NCBI GenBank assembly: GCA_015680685.1
Contig: MNCI01005823.1
Location: 192,623-256,622 of the forward strand
DNA: 64,000 nt
Source of the DNA: Gnetum montanum
Lineage: Eukaryota > Streptophyta > Gnetopsida > Gnetales > Gnetaceae
Direction: 5' to 3'
In this document: in pieces, positions 54,923-64,000 of the stretch
Numbering within the stretch: position 1 is the stretch's first letter
Layout: each line of letters opens with the position of its first letter
Notes under the pieces: generated by a model
The model's database searches: none
Told to the model about the DNA's origin: nothing
The model's input: the letters and a program-made list of their open reading frames with translations, nothing else
Program-made: the position numbers and the translations under genes

Positions 54923-56556
54923 TGTAGCGACCAAAAATGTTGATGGCTGGAATAACGCCAAGGTCGGTAGACATAACAGTTCCAACCCTGTGCCCGTGGG
55001 AGGGCGGTGCTAGATGTATGCAAACACGAGGTGCCCTAAATAGTCTGGTCGATCAGATAGGGACTTACGTTGGTGTTAATATAGCCTTTTACACTATAAA
55101 CTGTACGAGTTACGGGATAGTGCTTGCAACGGGAAAAGAAGGGGACTAAAAAAATGCAACGACAGTGCGAAATAGTAAATAAATGTAAGTGCGACAATGA
55201 TATGAGACAATGCTTGAAGGTAAACAAAACAGAAAATAATACGAGGAAGCCAGATAGTAAATAAGGAGTAATATAAGATAAAGTAAGGAACATGCACCAC
55301 TTCAGAGCTATGAATCTGTCTGGCCAGGGAGTGGCACAGTTGGTTGCATGACGTGACAGAGTGCAGAAAGTCCCGAGAGTGACTGAAGCTGGGGAACAGA
55401 AAAATGGCTGTGCACTTTGGCATAGACTTTGCGTATATACAATGTAAGTGAGATCCTACCAAGGTGGTAGGATGAGACCCCAGGCTTTTCTCCAGTTGAG
55501 AGAGGTCCCTTTTACAGATTGCTAGCCTCCCCTTTTCTTTTGCTTAATGTAAGATCACAGGTATTTTTCTTTCTTGTTTTTTGTTTTCTTGCCGACCGAA
55601 CCTTTTATGTGCTTTTTGATGAGCTATTTATAGGGCAGAGGGTAGGCAAAGGTGACTGTTTGAATATTACATGTTGCAGACTTCCGCCTCCTCATTGGCG
55701 TTACCTAAGCCATTTGTAACCATTGGGCTTGCCAGACTGTTGCGATGCGAGCAATAACTGTGATCCTACTACGTCGTGACTACGTCGCTAGCTCCTAGAG
55801 GCATGTGCCAATGGCTCGATTGAGGTGGGGTGCATTGATGTCACACAACCACCTTTATGTCGTGTAGTATTTTGTGATGTGACTTGCCTGGTGTGACATA
55901 GCCTCTTGCTGCGCGTCTCGCTATATGTCACGTACTTATTACGCGATGCTATGCTATGTAGCGTAGCGACCGACGTTGATCGCGGCAGCTTTGCTGATCT
56001 GCAAACCATCCCCCTAAGATGCAAGTTTTGCACACTTTGCTGATTTCACCTCTTGAACTGCCTTATGCCCCTTTCCATAGGATTTCTACGCCTTGTTGCA
56101 CCATGTAGCTCAGCGTAGCATAGCAGCAGACATGGTCCGCCGCTTCCTCACAAAAAGAGAGGTCACCGCAGAACTCGGAGTTGGGTGAGGGAGTCGATAG
56201 TGAAGTTGTTACTATGCTACACCATGTGATAGTGCGTAGCATAACATCCTGTTTCGCCATTGTTTTCTGAGGCTTGTTACGCTACACGTCGTAGCGTAGC
56301 ATTGCTTCTCCCATGCACCTAGACTATTGTCGCTGATTCTGGACACCATTTCTAAGCAGGCTGCCAGCTGTTCAGACTACTTTGGTGGGTGGGCGAGTTG
56401 GTACGAAACTTGCCCATGCCTAAAGTAGAAAATTTAACGAACTGGCCATCCTGGACTCAGAACATTCTTTCCTCGGTGAACTGCCGTGATGCTTGTGTGG
56501 ACTGCAAGAGCCTGGTGAAGCCAGGATGACCTTGCATTTTCTTTTAGGGTGTTTCA
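54923..56556 (-). repeat. Element B2 5' LTR
   Basis: Minus strand TGAAACACCC (56556) to GGTCGCTACA (54923). Pair of 38474-40121. TATA box at 55634-55624 (tataaatag). Inverted GCTACGCTACG/CGTAGCGTAGC motifs at about 55950-55970 and 56270-56305. Confidence 0.9.
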
Positions 56557-59500
56557 GTGATGAGACACCTCAGTCACTTCAAGTGGGAATGTAGGCATAG
56601 CACTAACCTTCAAAGGTCATGTCGAGTCCCATTTGAGTTGAGAGGCTACCATGAAACAAAGAGCGTAGCAATCGCATTAGAATAGCAACAATAGAAAACT
56701 CAAGAAATTCTTGTATAAAAACATGAGAACACCTAACATTATTACTTACCCATGTTAGGGTTCACCTACAGAAGGTGGTTGATCATGTCATCAACAATTC
56801 CTTGCACAAACATGAGTTTGTCAGGGATCTTGGCCCACGACTTCGCACGAATCGGAGAGGATCCTGCAGCATCAAGAGTAGCTCCTTTTACATGACTAAA
56901 AATATCAGCAATGGTCGAAACAGGCTGTGACAAAGTAGAAATATTGCTAAACTCACCAGCGTCCAGTTGTGGTCTCCCTTCTTGTTGATGCAAGATAATG
57001 GCAGTAGCCTTGGGAGAAGGCCCTGCCGAGTCTGCAGAAGCCTCTTCTTCATGTGCTGGTGCCTTTCCTTTTAGGAGACTAGTGTCATTTTTATTCAAGG
57101 GAGGTTCCTCTACATTAGTAGGAGGATTCTCCCTAATGACAAGAGCCCCTGCCTTAGCAATAGGAGCTCCTTTATTCTTGATCGGGGCCCTCTCCTCCGA
57201 GAATGGGGCCTCTGTGCCTTTATTTGTTGCCCCCGCCTTAGGGGCTGAAACTTCTTCCTCGCCTTCTTCTTCTTCTTCTTCCTCTTCCAGCAAAGAAACA
57301 TGTTCGCATTAGTACAAAACAAGTTAGCCTAAAGCAGGTGCCACACTATGCTATGTTGCCTAGCGTAGCATAGTGTAGCAGACAATGACAAAGTAAGCAT
57401 TAGACAAAAGCGTTTACCAATGGGGGGTTTCGTCCTCTATTGTTTAAGTTGCAGTCTTCTGCCCTCCTCCTCCTTCGCATGAAGGGTTTCCTCAACTGGG
57501 GGAGGCCTCTTCCACCGCAAATCTTTGGGCATAGTCTCAGCTATGAGATGTTCTCCCTGAGACATGCTACCGACTACATTAGGGGACATCTCACCTCTGC
57601 TATACTAACCATGAACATTGTGGGCCACCCGATCCTTAGTTGTCATAGAGAACAACTCCCCAATTATTTCTGAGGGATCTTGGGCTCGGATGGTTTGGAG
57701 GATCTCGTGAATCCATGGTCTAGAAATCTGGTCATGATTTCGCATGACCCAGACTCCATTCTCTTGAACCACCAGAAACTCTAGGAAGCGCTTTTAAACA
57801 GCCTATGTAGAAGGCATAGTGTATGTTGGAACGGGACTCCGATTTTTGACAGTGTCCCAAGATTTCGACCTACAAGCCTTTACATAGGAAGCTAGCCTAG
57901 TTATAATAGGCCCCCTCCTCCAAAACTTTATGCATTATCTAGTCCTGCTCAATCCCTAGGACCTTCCCTTGGGTAAGTAGCTAGGGGAATGCATGAGCAT
58001 GGAAGATTGGGTAAATCTCCAAGGTGGGTCCATCTTTCAGTTTATCCATAGGGAGCCCCTTTCGCTCCTTGGAAACCCTCAACCACTCTTGAATATCCTT
58101 CTTCTGGAACACCGAAAAAGTCCGTAAACAACTGGTCATTGATTTCAATGACCATCGGCATGCCTCGTATGTGCGTGCGGAAGTGGCCCGCCTTTTCAGA
58201 AAAAGAGTTGACCAGGGAAAGCATCTCAATGGTAGGAACGCTTGAATTAGGGGCCAGGAATAGATCCATAAGTCTAGCCTTTTTAAGGTTCTAGACCAAG
58301 GAGTTCAAGCCACACCGTTTATCTAGTGCTAGCTCACTTCTACTTTGCCATATTTGAAGTAGATGTTTGCCCTCTGTGCCTCGGCGGTTACCACCGTCAC
58401 CTCCTGGGGCTTCTTCGCCCCTACAATAGTTTTCGCAAAAATGTTTAGCATGAAAACATAGAAAGCACAAAGATTGCAAAGACACTTAAGCATGCGACAC
58501 TTACCACTTGGCCTACAAGGCTTATACGGTAACAGGAATGATGAAAGGTCAACCAATACTTGTTCAACTGTGACCGGTTTGAAGGGTTGTACCCACTCCT
58601 CATCCAACCAACCCTACCCCTTGCACTGATCATAGGGAATAGAATATGTGCCTAGGTAGGTATGGTATTCACCCCCACATTGACCAATCATGCCCCCCGC
58701 AGGTTCTTAGCAAAAGAGAACTCTTACAGGGCTATCTATGTTGTAGCTAGCAGACCCGGTCGGTCGTGAACCCCATCCTTGTTAATGAAGAACCTAGTAA
58801 CAGATGCATACTATTAGCATTAGGCCAATATGGCCAACATTGCACAAACACAGTGGAATAAGGCTACAAAACTCACCCTCCAGCACAGTAGATAGTTCCC
58901 TGGGGGTTCTGAAAGCACGTCATCATAAAATGTGTGAGGAATAGTGTGTTGTAACGGTGGTAGCAGCTATACTCAGGCATATCCCAGATCCAAGCCAAAC
59001 ACCTTAATCCTATTGGGCACTGACTGGATCCTTCTCCCTACCTACTTATGATTACCCTGTCAGTCAAAAACCTTAGAATGCCCCGACTTGTCCCAGGCAA
59101 TATGGTTTCTGTTATGCCGACTGCCTCCTCCTCCTCTTAGGGAGGACCAAACGATCATGCTGAAGTGGTCGAGAAGGAATTGCAAGAAGTTCTATGCCCC
59201 TTTCCTGAACGAGACCCCCCACTCTCCCATGCGTATTTGGGGAGGAGCATTAGCCATAGGTTTGCTCACATGACATAGGACCCCTCTAATTTCTAAAATA
59301 ATCAGGATTAGCCTTAGCCCCATCTTGTACAATGCAACCAGCAAGTGTTAACATCATTTCTAAGTGTAATGCACACACAACATAGCAATACCTAGCGGAT
59401 CATACATATAGCGTAGCATAAGCCTCTTCCCATGCATAGCATAACCAGAACATGAAAGCGGTAGCATAGCAAAAATAGCCTAGCATAGCAATAGAGCGAT

Positions 59501-59988
59501 TAACCCTAATAGGGTGATTAACAGTATGCCCCGACAGAACGCATGTCGCACTGTCGCATCACACATGGCCCGACCTTCCTGAAGGTCCTATGTCATGACA
59601 TTCAAAGATCAAGTAACTTAAGTTGCGTGAACCCCCATGATTATGACAACCATGGTGATGGTAGTTTAAGAAACCTTGAATACAATGATGGTGTAGCGTT
59701 TAGGCATCTGCCGTGGTCGAAACGGCAACAGCAACGATGCAAAGGCCAAAACAACGCAAGGACAGAAAATGCAAATGGCTGAAACTAGAATGCAAAATAA
59801 AAGTAGAGAACAACAGAAGCAAAAAATGATAGCAGAATCATGGAAAAAAAAGGAGGCAAAGGAGCCTACCGGACCAATAGCATATCTTTCCATATCACGA
59901 TGCATGCTTGTGTCATGCATCCTAGGGTTTGCTTTACCTCCTCGACCGTTGCAACTACCAAATTCATGTGTTCCTTCTTCGAAGCCAT
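56557..59988 (-). pseudogene. Antisense gene of B1, exons 1-6 (second copy of the gene)
   Basis: Minus strand, exons by comparison with B2: 59988-59870 (ATG, MASKKEHMNLVVATVEEVKQ), 59323-58877, 58793-58505, 58420-57418, about 57292-56750, and 56645-56557 continuing at 38473 beyond the B2 insertion. Donors read GTAGGC, GTGAGT, GTAAGT, GTAAAC and GTAAGT. Exon 2 repeats the NIF-like blocks (GVLCHV, VSFRKGA, NFLQFLLDHFSMIVWSS, LAWIWDMPEYSCYH, NPQGTIYCAGG). Exon 4 repeats DLFLAPNSSVPTIEMLSLV and VIEINDQLFTDFFGVP. Exon 5 has a Glu run and AKSWAKIPDKLMFVQGIVDD (about 56859-56800). Intron 1 is 546 nt here versus 497 in B2. Stops and frameshifts make this a pseudogene. Confidence 0.74.
57337..57385. 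repeat. LTR-type GCTATGCTACG motif inside intron 4 of the antisense gene
   Basis: CTATGCTATG...TAGCGTAGCATAGTGTAGCAG lies within the intron between exons 4 and 5 of the B1 copy. It is the same motif cluster that fills the U3 part of B LTRs. Confidence 0.6.
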
Positions 59989-60745
59989 TGTCCTACTTGT
60001 AAATTCTTCCTTATCATTGTGCAGAAAACCACCTTGCTTGATGTTAGCATAATCACTCTAAAATCGCCTTATGCTCTGAATTGGGCTCAACGCTCTTACG
60101 GTAAAAATGGCAACCTTACTAGGGTCTAATTCCTATTTATGGTTGTAATGCTAAAGGGATACTTGCCGCTCTCTCTCTCTTCTTTTAATGCAGAGCGTGC
60201 CATACAACGTAGCATGCCCACCACAACATCGTAGCACTATTAGCATTAAAACCTTGACATGCTTCAAGCTAATGGCTTGCTTTCCCAAAAAATGAAAAAA
60301 CATATTTTCGGTTATCACGGTCCAAAAAGACCTTAAACTAGCAATTGTAGCATAGTTACACTTTTACCAGTCTGAAAAGACCTTAAACTAGCAAACCCCA
60401 GCATGTTGGAACTTTTGCAGTCCGAAAAGACCTCAAACTAGCATTTTTCGATCTACTATATGTTCACAGTCCGCAATGATGCTAAACTAGCAGTTTCACA
60501 CTTTCGCATTAGCTGTTTTGCATTCCTTAGCAGTTACGCATTTTCGCATCGACAATGTTACATTTCCTATTTTAGCAGCTATGCATCTCCATGCCATAAC
60601 TGCTTTCCATGACTTTAAATTGGCAAAATTTTAATCTCTACATCTTACATCCCATCACTACTTTGCAAGTTTCCGTTATACATGATTGCTACCAACATGT
60701 GCCTCTTAACGAAGCTTTCATCTCATTTTTATAGGTTAAGTGAAA
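59989..60745 (+). repeat. B1 spacer between antisense gene and RT
   Basis: Four units of the form CCGAAAAGACCTTAAACTAGCA occur at about 60317, 60370, 60420 and 60468, a variant of the array on the other side of the antisense gene. TTxGCATTxxCATTAGC-type repeats follow (60500-60600). A TATAGGTTAAG string at 60731 precedes the RT start and could be a 3' splice site. Confidence 0.7.
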
Positions 60746-62030
60746 ATGGAAATTCGCCGCAATCTCTCCATGCCTTTAGCCCTAGTAGGTCTGCATGGCA
60801 AGCTCGTGAGACAACTAAACCTAGGCCTAATCAACTGGGGGTCGACCACAACTAGCACCATAGCGTTTTTAGAAGAATCCCCAAACTGGCCCGAGTATTT
60901 AGTTCGAACCCTAGATTTGGAGGCTGGGGATGTAACCGAGGACCCTATCGTTGAGATGCCTATGACCACATCCAAGGGGAAAGTGAAAACGTTAACGCTT
61001 AGCTCCCTCCTAGATGCGCAAACACACAAAAAGATAGCCAAGATTCTGCAAGACAATATCAAAGTCTTCGCATGGTCGTACAACGAGATGTCGGGTTTAG
61101 ATCCGAGGCTGATATAGCACAACATTGTCCTAGGCTCGCACATGAAGGCAGTCAAGCAGAAGGCTCATAAAGTCAAGCCAAAAATCATGCTAGCCGTAAG
61201 GGATGAAATCACCAAGCTATACCAAGCTAGTTTTATCTATGTAGTTGATTATTCAGAATGGATGTCCAACATCATCGTAGTTTCCAAGAAAATAGGAGGA
61301 ATATAAATCTGCATAGACTTCCGAGATCTGAACAGGGTGACGATCAAAGATGATTTCCCACTTCCAAGCATCGATCAACTCATCGATACCATAGTTGGCC
61401 ATGCTTTGCTATCCTTCATGGATGGCTTTTTCAGCTACAACCAAATTTGCATAAACCCAGAGCATTAGTTAACAACGACCTTCATGACCCCATTGGGGAC
61501 ATTCTATTACACCATGATGCCTTTTGGGCTCAAGAACACTGGAGCAACCTACTAGCAATTCATGACCTACATCTTCAGTGATTACATCATAGAAATGTTA
61601 AACGAATATGTGGATGATATAGTAGTCAAGTCCTAGAAGGTGGTTGAACACCCACGCGATCTAGGGGTAGTCCTCAAGTGTTGCCAAATACACAACTTAT
61701 GCCTTAATCCTAAGAAGTGTGTCTTCGGTGTGAGAACCGAATGCATGTTAGGATTCATAGTATCGAAGGATGGAATATGGGTGGACCCTGACAAAGTCAA
61801 GGCCATTATCAACCTGGCATCTCCTACAAAATTTAAGGAGTTACGTGGCTTGCAAGGTAGGGTACAGTTCATCCAAAGGTTTATAGGAAAGTTAACTGAC
61901 AAGTTACACCCCATGCAACATCTTCTAAAGAAGGGGGTTGACTTTGAGTGGACAACCCAGTGTCAACAAGCCTTCAATGACTTGAAGGAAGAGCTCTCAC
62001 ACCTCCCAATGGTGCATCCGCAACAAAGGG
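60746..62030 (+). pseudogene. RT: Element B1 reverse transcriptase (decayed)
   Basis: The frame begins MEIRRNLSMPLALVGLHGK, has VFAWSYNEMSGLDPRLI and a stop (61115), then YSEWMSNIIVV, ICIDFRDLNRVTIKDDFPLP, SFMDGFFSYNQI, TMMPFGLKNTGATY with a stop, and an intact catalytic box EYVDDIVVKS at 61604-61633. KKCVFGVRTECMLGFIVSKD and FKELRGLQGRVQFIQRF follow. Stops at 61115, 61305, 61467, 61554 and 61635. Domain order and wording are those of B2. Confidence 0.86.
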
Positions 62031-62900
62031 ATAAGTCTTTCTTCATCTACCTTGCCACCTCCGACACATCTATCACAACATTGCTATGTCAGAAACAAGA
62101 CGATGGATCTAAGATACCAGTGTACTACCTGAGTCATGCATTAATAGCATATGAGGAAAAATACAATGAAGTAGAGAGGAATTGTCTTGTCTTAGTGTTT
62201 GCACTAAGAAAGTGGAGGCACTATCTATTTCACAGTGTAGTCAACATCATTTGCAAAAGCAACATACTCCGGGCTATCACTAACAACCTGTATAAAAGCA
62301 ATAGGATAGCCTGATGGAAGTAATAACTACAGAGTTTGACCTATACTATGTAAGCCAATCATTGATTAAGGGTCAAGCCATAGCAATGCAACTTACGGCC
62401 TCACCCATTGATGACCATGCGACCATAGACCCCGAATTCCCAGACGAACATGTCGGCACAATCAACATCATTCCATCACACCTAGAAGCTACTCTACACT
62501 TCGATGGTGCTTCAACCTCATGAGGGGGTAGTGCAGGTGCCGCCATTACATTTCCCTCTGGGGAAATGCATCCATTTGCTTATCGTTTTGCCTTCACATG
62601 CACCAACAACATGGCAGAATATGAGGGGCTACTCAGAGGCCTCTCAGCTGCCCAAACACTATGCATAACACTTAGCAATCCGGGTGATTCGCAACTAGTT
62701 GTGAATCAAATCACTGGGGTCTATGCCTACAAAGCTACACACCTGCAACCCTATTGTGACCTAGCAAAAAGTATGCTTAAGCAATTTGTAGCCACAGATG
62801 TGCAACATGTGCCATGCAATGAGAACACCATGGCAGATGCCTTAGCAACCCTAGCATTAAACATTCCACCACACTTGTTTACGAGTCTACTAACATCAAT
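62031..62900 (+). pseudogene. RH-aRH: Element B1 RNase H and second RNase H
   Basis: The first RNase H includes FFIYLATSDTSITTLLCQKQ, YYLSHALIAYEEKYNEVERN and LVFALRKWRHYLF. The second starts LHFDGASTS (62497-62523, stop directly after), with FTCTNNMAEYEGLLRGLSAA, GDSQLVVNQITG and CNENTMADALATLALNIP (62815-62868). All four acidic positions expected of the second RNase H (DGAS, MAEYE, GDSQ, ADAL) are present, unlike in B2. Stops at 62312 and 62521. Confidence 0.84.
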
Positions 62901-64000
62901 AGTCGAATGTACTAAGCCTATCACTCAGGTGGGACATGTGGCCTCCATCAGTGTCGTGAATGCCCAAGAGTGGTACGCTAATATTAAAGCCTACCTACAA
63001 CACGACGAACCCCCACGTGGACTGACATCTACCCAGAGAGATGCACTCTGTAAGTGTGCCCAGCAATATACACTCACGGGGAATGATGCCCTGTGCCGAC
63101 GCTCCTACAATGGGATATTGTTGGCATGCGTGGGTGGGGAGCAGGCGTAGAAGGTAGTTAATGAAGTGCATGAGGGACTGTGCAGCAGACACATAGCACC
63201 TAGGGCTATGGCTGCAAAGATTAGATGCCTAGGGTACTATTGGCCCCACATGGAGTGTGACTGCTTATTGAAAGTCAAGACGTGTGACACATGCCAGAGA
63301 TATGCAAATCTCATACACATCTCACCTACGGACTTGCACCCAATGCAAATCACGTGGCCTTTCCAATGATGGGGACTAGACCTCATAGGACCTATCACGC
63401 CTAAGTCCTCCATAGGGCATAGCTTCATTATCACTGCCACTAAGTATTTCACTAAGTGGGTCGAAGCTATTCCCCTGAGGAAAATGACATCTCAGCAAAT
63501 CTGTCATTTCATCCTAGATAACATCTTGACAAGGTTTGGGTTTCCAATGACTATTGTGATCGACAATGGGCCACAGTTCAGTAGTATGAAAACCTGAATC
63601 TTCTGTAGCAATCTAGGCATTAAGCAGTCATTCTCCTCATCATACTATCTGTAGGCAAATGGGTAGATGGAGGCTAAAAATAAGTCCATCATCAACTTGC
63701 TGAAGCAGATGCTTGGTAGTAGCAAGAGGCGGTGGCACGAGCCAATCCTCTACATCTTCTGGGCCTACAGAATGACATGTAGAACCGCTACAAGTAAAAC
63801 TCCTTACAGCCTTGTTTATGGATCTGAAGCTATGTTGCCTCTTGAGTTGCAGGTTCCATCACTCCAGATGATCCTCGTGGATGTCGTGAGCGAAGCCCAG
63901 AACAATGAGTCACGGACCATCGACCTCGACTCAATGGCGGAGGAGCACGTGTAGATGCTGAGATGCATAGAGCACTACCAAAGCAAGCAACAGTAAAAGC
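62901..64000 (+). pseudogene. IN: Element B1 integrase (runs off the window)
   Basis: HHCC region with RHIAPRAMAAKIRCLGYYWP and VKTCDTCQRYANLI (63189-63310); core GLDLIGPITPKSSIGH (63374), KYFTKWVEAIPLRKM, MTIVIDNGPQFSS (63548-63586) and MEAKNKSIINLLKQM (63667-63711) keep D, D and E. SLVYGSEAMLPLELQVPSLQ follows. Stops at 63148, 63367, 63595, 63652 and 63952. The GPY/F module and 3' LTR should lie beyond 64000. Confidence 0.85.

Larger units (their letters stand above)
38474..56556 (-). mobile_element. Element B2: complete-bordered 18 kb Tat-lineage gypsy element with antisense gene, nested in B1
   Basis: LTRs at 54923-56556 (5') and 38474-40121 (3') bound, on the minus strand: primer site, leader repeats, gag, protease, spacer, antisense gene (on the plus strand), spacer, RT, RNase H, second RNase H, integrase and polypurine tract. 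GTGAT at 38469-38473 and 56557-56561 is a perfect 5-bp target duplication. It inserted into exon 6 of the antisense gene of B1. LTRs differ at roughly 27 of the first 170 positions by eye, nearly all transitions, so the insertion is not recent. All frames carry stops. Confidence 0.92.
31107..64000 (+). mobile_element. Element B1: Tat-lineage gypsy element with antisense gene; split by B2; 3' end outside window
   Basis: Order on the plus strand: 5' LTR, primer site, tandem-repeat leader, gag, protease, spacer, antisense multi-exon gene (split by B2), spacer, RT, RNase H, second RNase H, integrase. The extra RNase H after the first is the hallmark of the plant Tat lineage. Excluding B2 the visible part is about 14.8 kb. 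The 3' LTR lies past 64000. Five bases before the 5' LTR are CTTTA (31102-31106); the same five should follow the missing 3' LTR. All reading frames are broken. Confidence 0.87.

Noticed and set aside
56766-57293. 175-codon frame with a Glu run taken as a stand-alone acidic protein gene
   Set aside because: It aligns with 48286-48845 in B2 and has splice signals at its end, so it is exon 5 of the antisense gene rather than a separate gene.

Overview
The window looks like intergenic DNA from a land plant with a large, repeat-filled genome. I infer this from stacked, decayed Ty3/gypsy LTR retrotransposons, plant-type retroelement clades, plant-like introns and mostly C/T and G/A transitions between repeat copies. 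The sequence does not fix the species. I see no intact host gene, tRNA, rRNA or CRISPR array. Every long coding region carries stops or frameshifts.

Layout. (1) 1-1347: AT-rich flank with nothing recognised. (2) 1348-21529: element A (+), an Athila-like gypsy element with LTRs at both ends and a GTTAC target duplication. Its gag is split by element C (3479-13963, +), a gag-protease element with 2.19 kb LTRs and no reverse transcriptase or integrase. (3) 21535-22328: AT-rich DNA. (4) 22329-27961: element D (+), Athila-like, with 5' LTR, gag, an internally deleted pol and a truncated integrase. (5) 27962-31106: element A2 (-), a relative of A inserted into D, holding its 3' LTR, 3' noncoding region and a protease/RT junction. 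It is damaged by assembly joins marked with single Ns. (6) 31107 to beyond 64000: element B1 (+), a Tat-lineage gypsy element (gag-protease, then RT, RNase H, a second RNase H and integrase). It is split by element B2 (38474-56556, -), a complete-bordered 18 kb sister with GTGAT target duplications.

The most interesting content is inside B1 and B2. Between protease and reverse transcriptase, on the strand opposite gag-pol, both carry the same apparently seven-exon gene. It is at 45653-49981 (+) in B2, and at 59988-56557 plus 38473-37514 (-) in B1, where B2 interrupts exon 6. Exon borders, splice signals and the stop codon correspond; the last exon is 135 nt in both. Exon 2 resembles an FCP1/NIF (HAD-type) phosphatase domain with degraded catalytic motifs. 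Exon 4 resembles domains of plant transposon-associated extra proteins, and later exons encode acidic and helical segments. Introns can survive retrotransposition here because the gene is antisense to the genomic RNA.

How the parts relate. C shares gag-protease type, primer binding site and polypurine tract with B, so it was plausibly mobilised by B-type enzymes. B and C also share a variable tandem-repeat leader and arrays of a CCGAAATGGCCTAAAACTAG-like unit. The nesting gives a relative order: D before A2 before B1 before B2, and A before C. Caveats: two N blocks (848 and 431 bases), three single-N joins, and no alignment or database search was possible.
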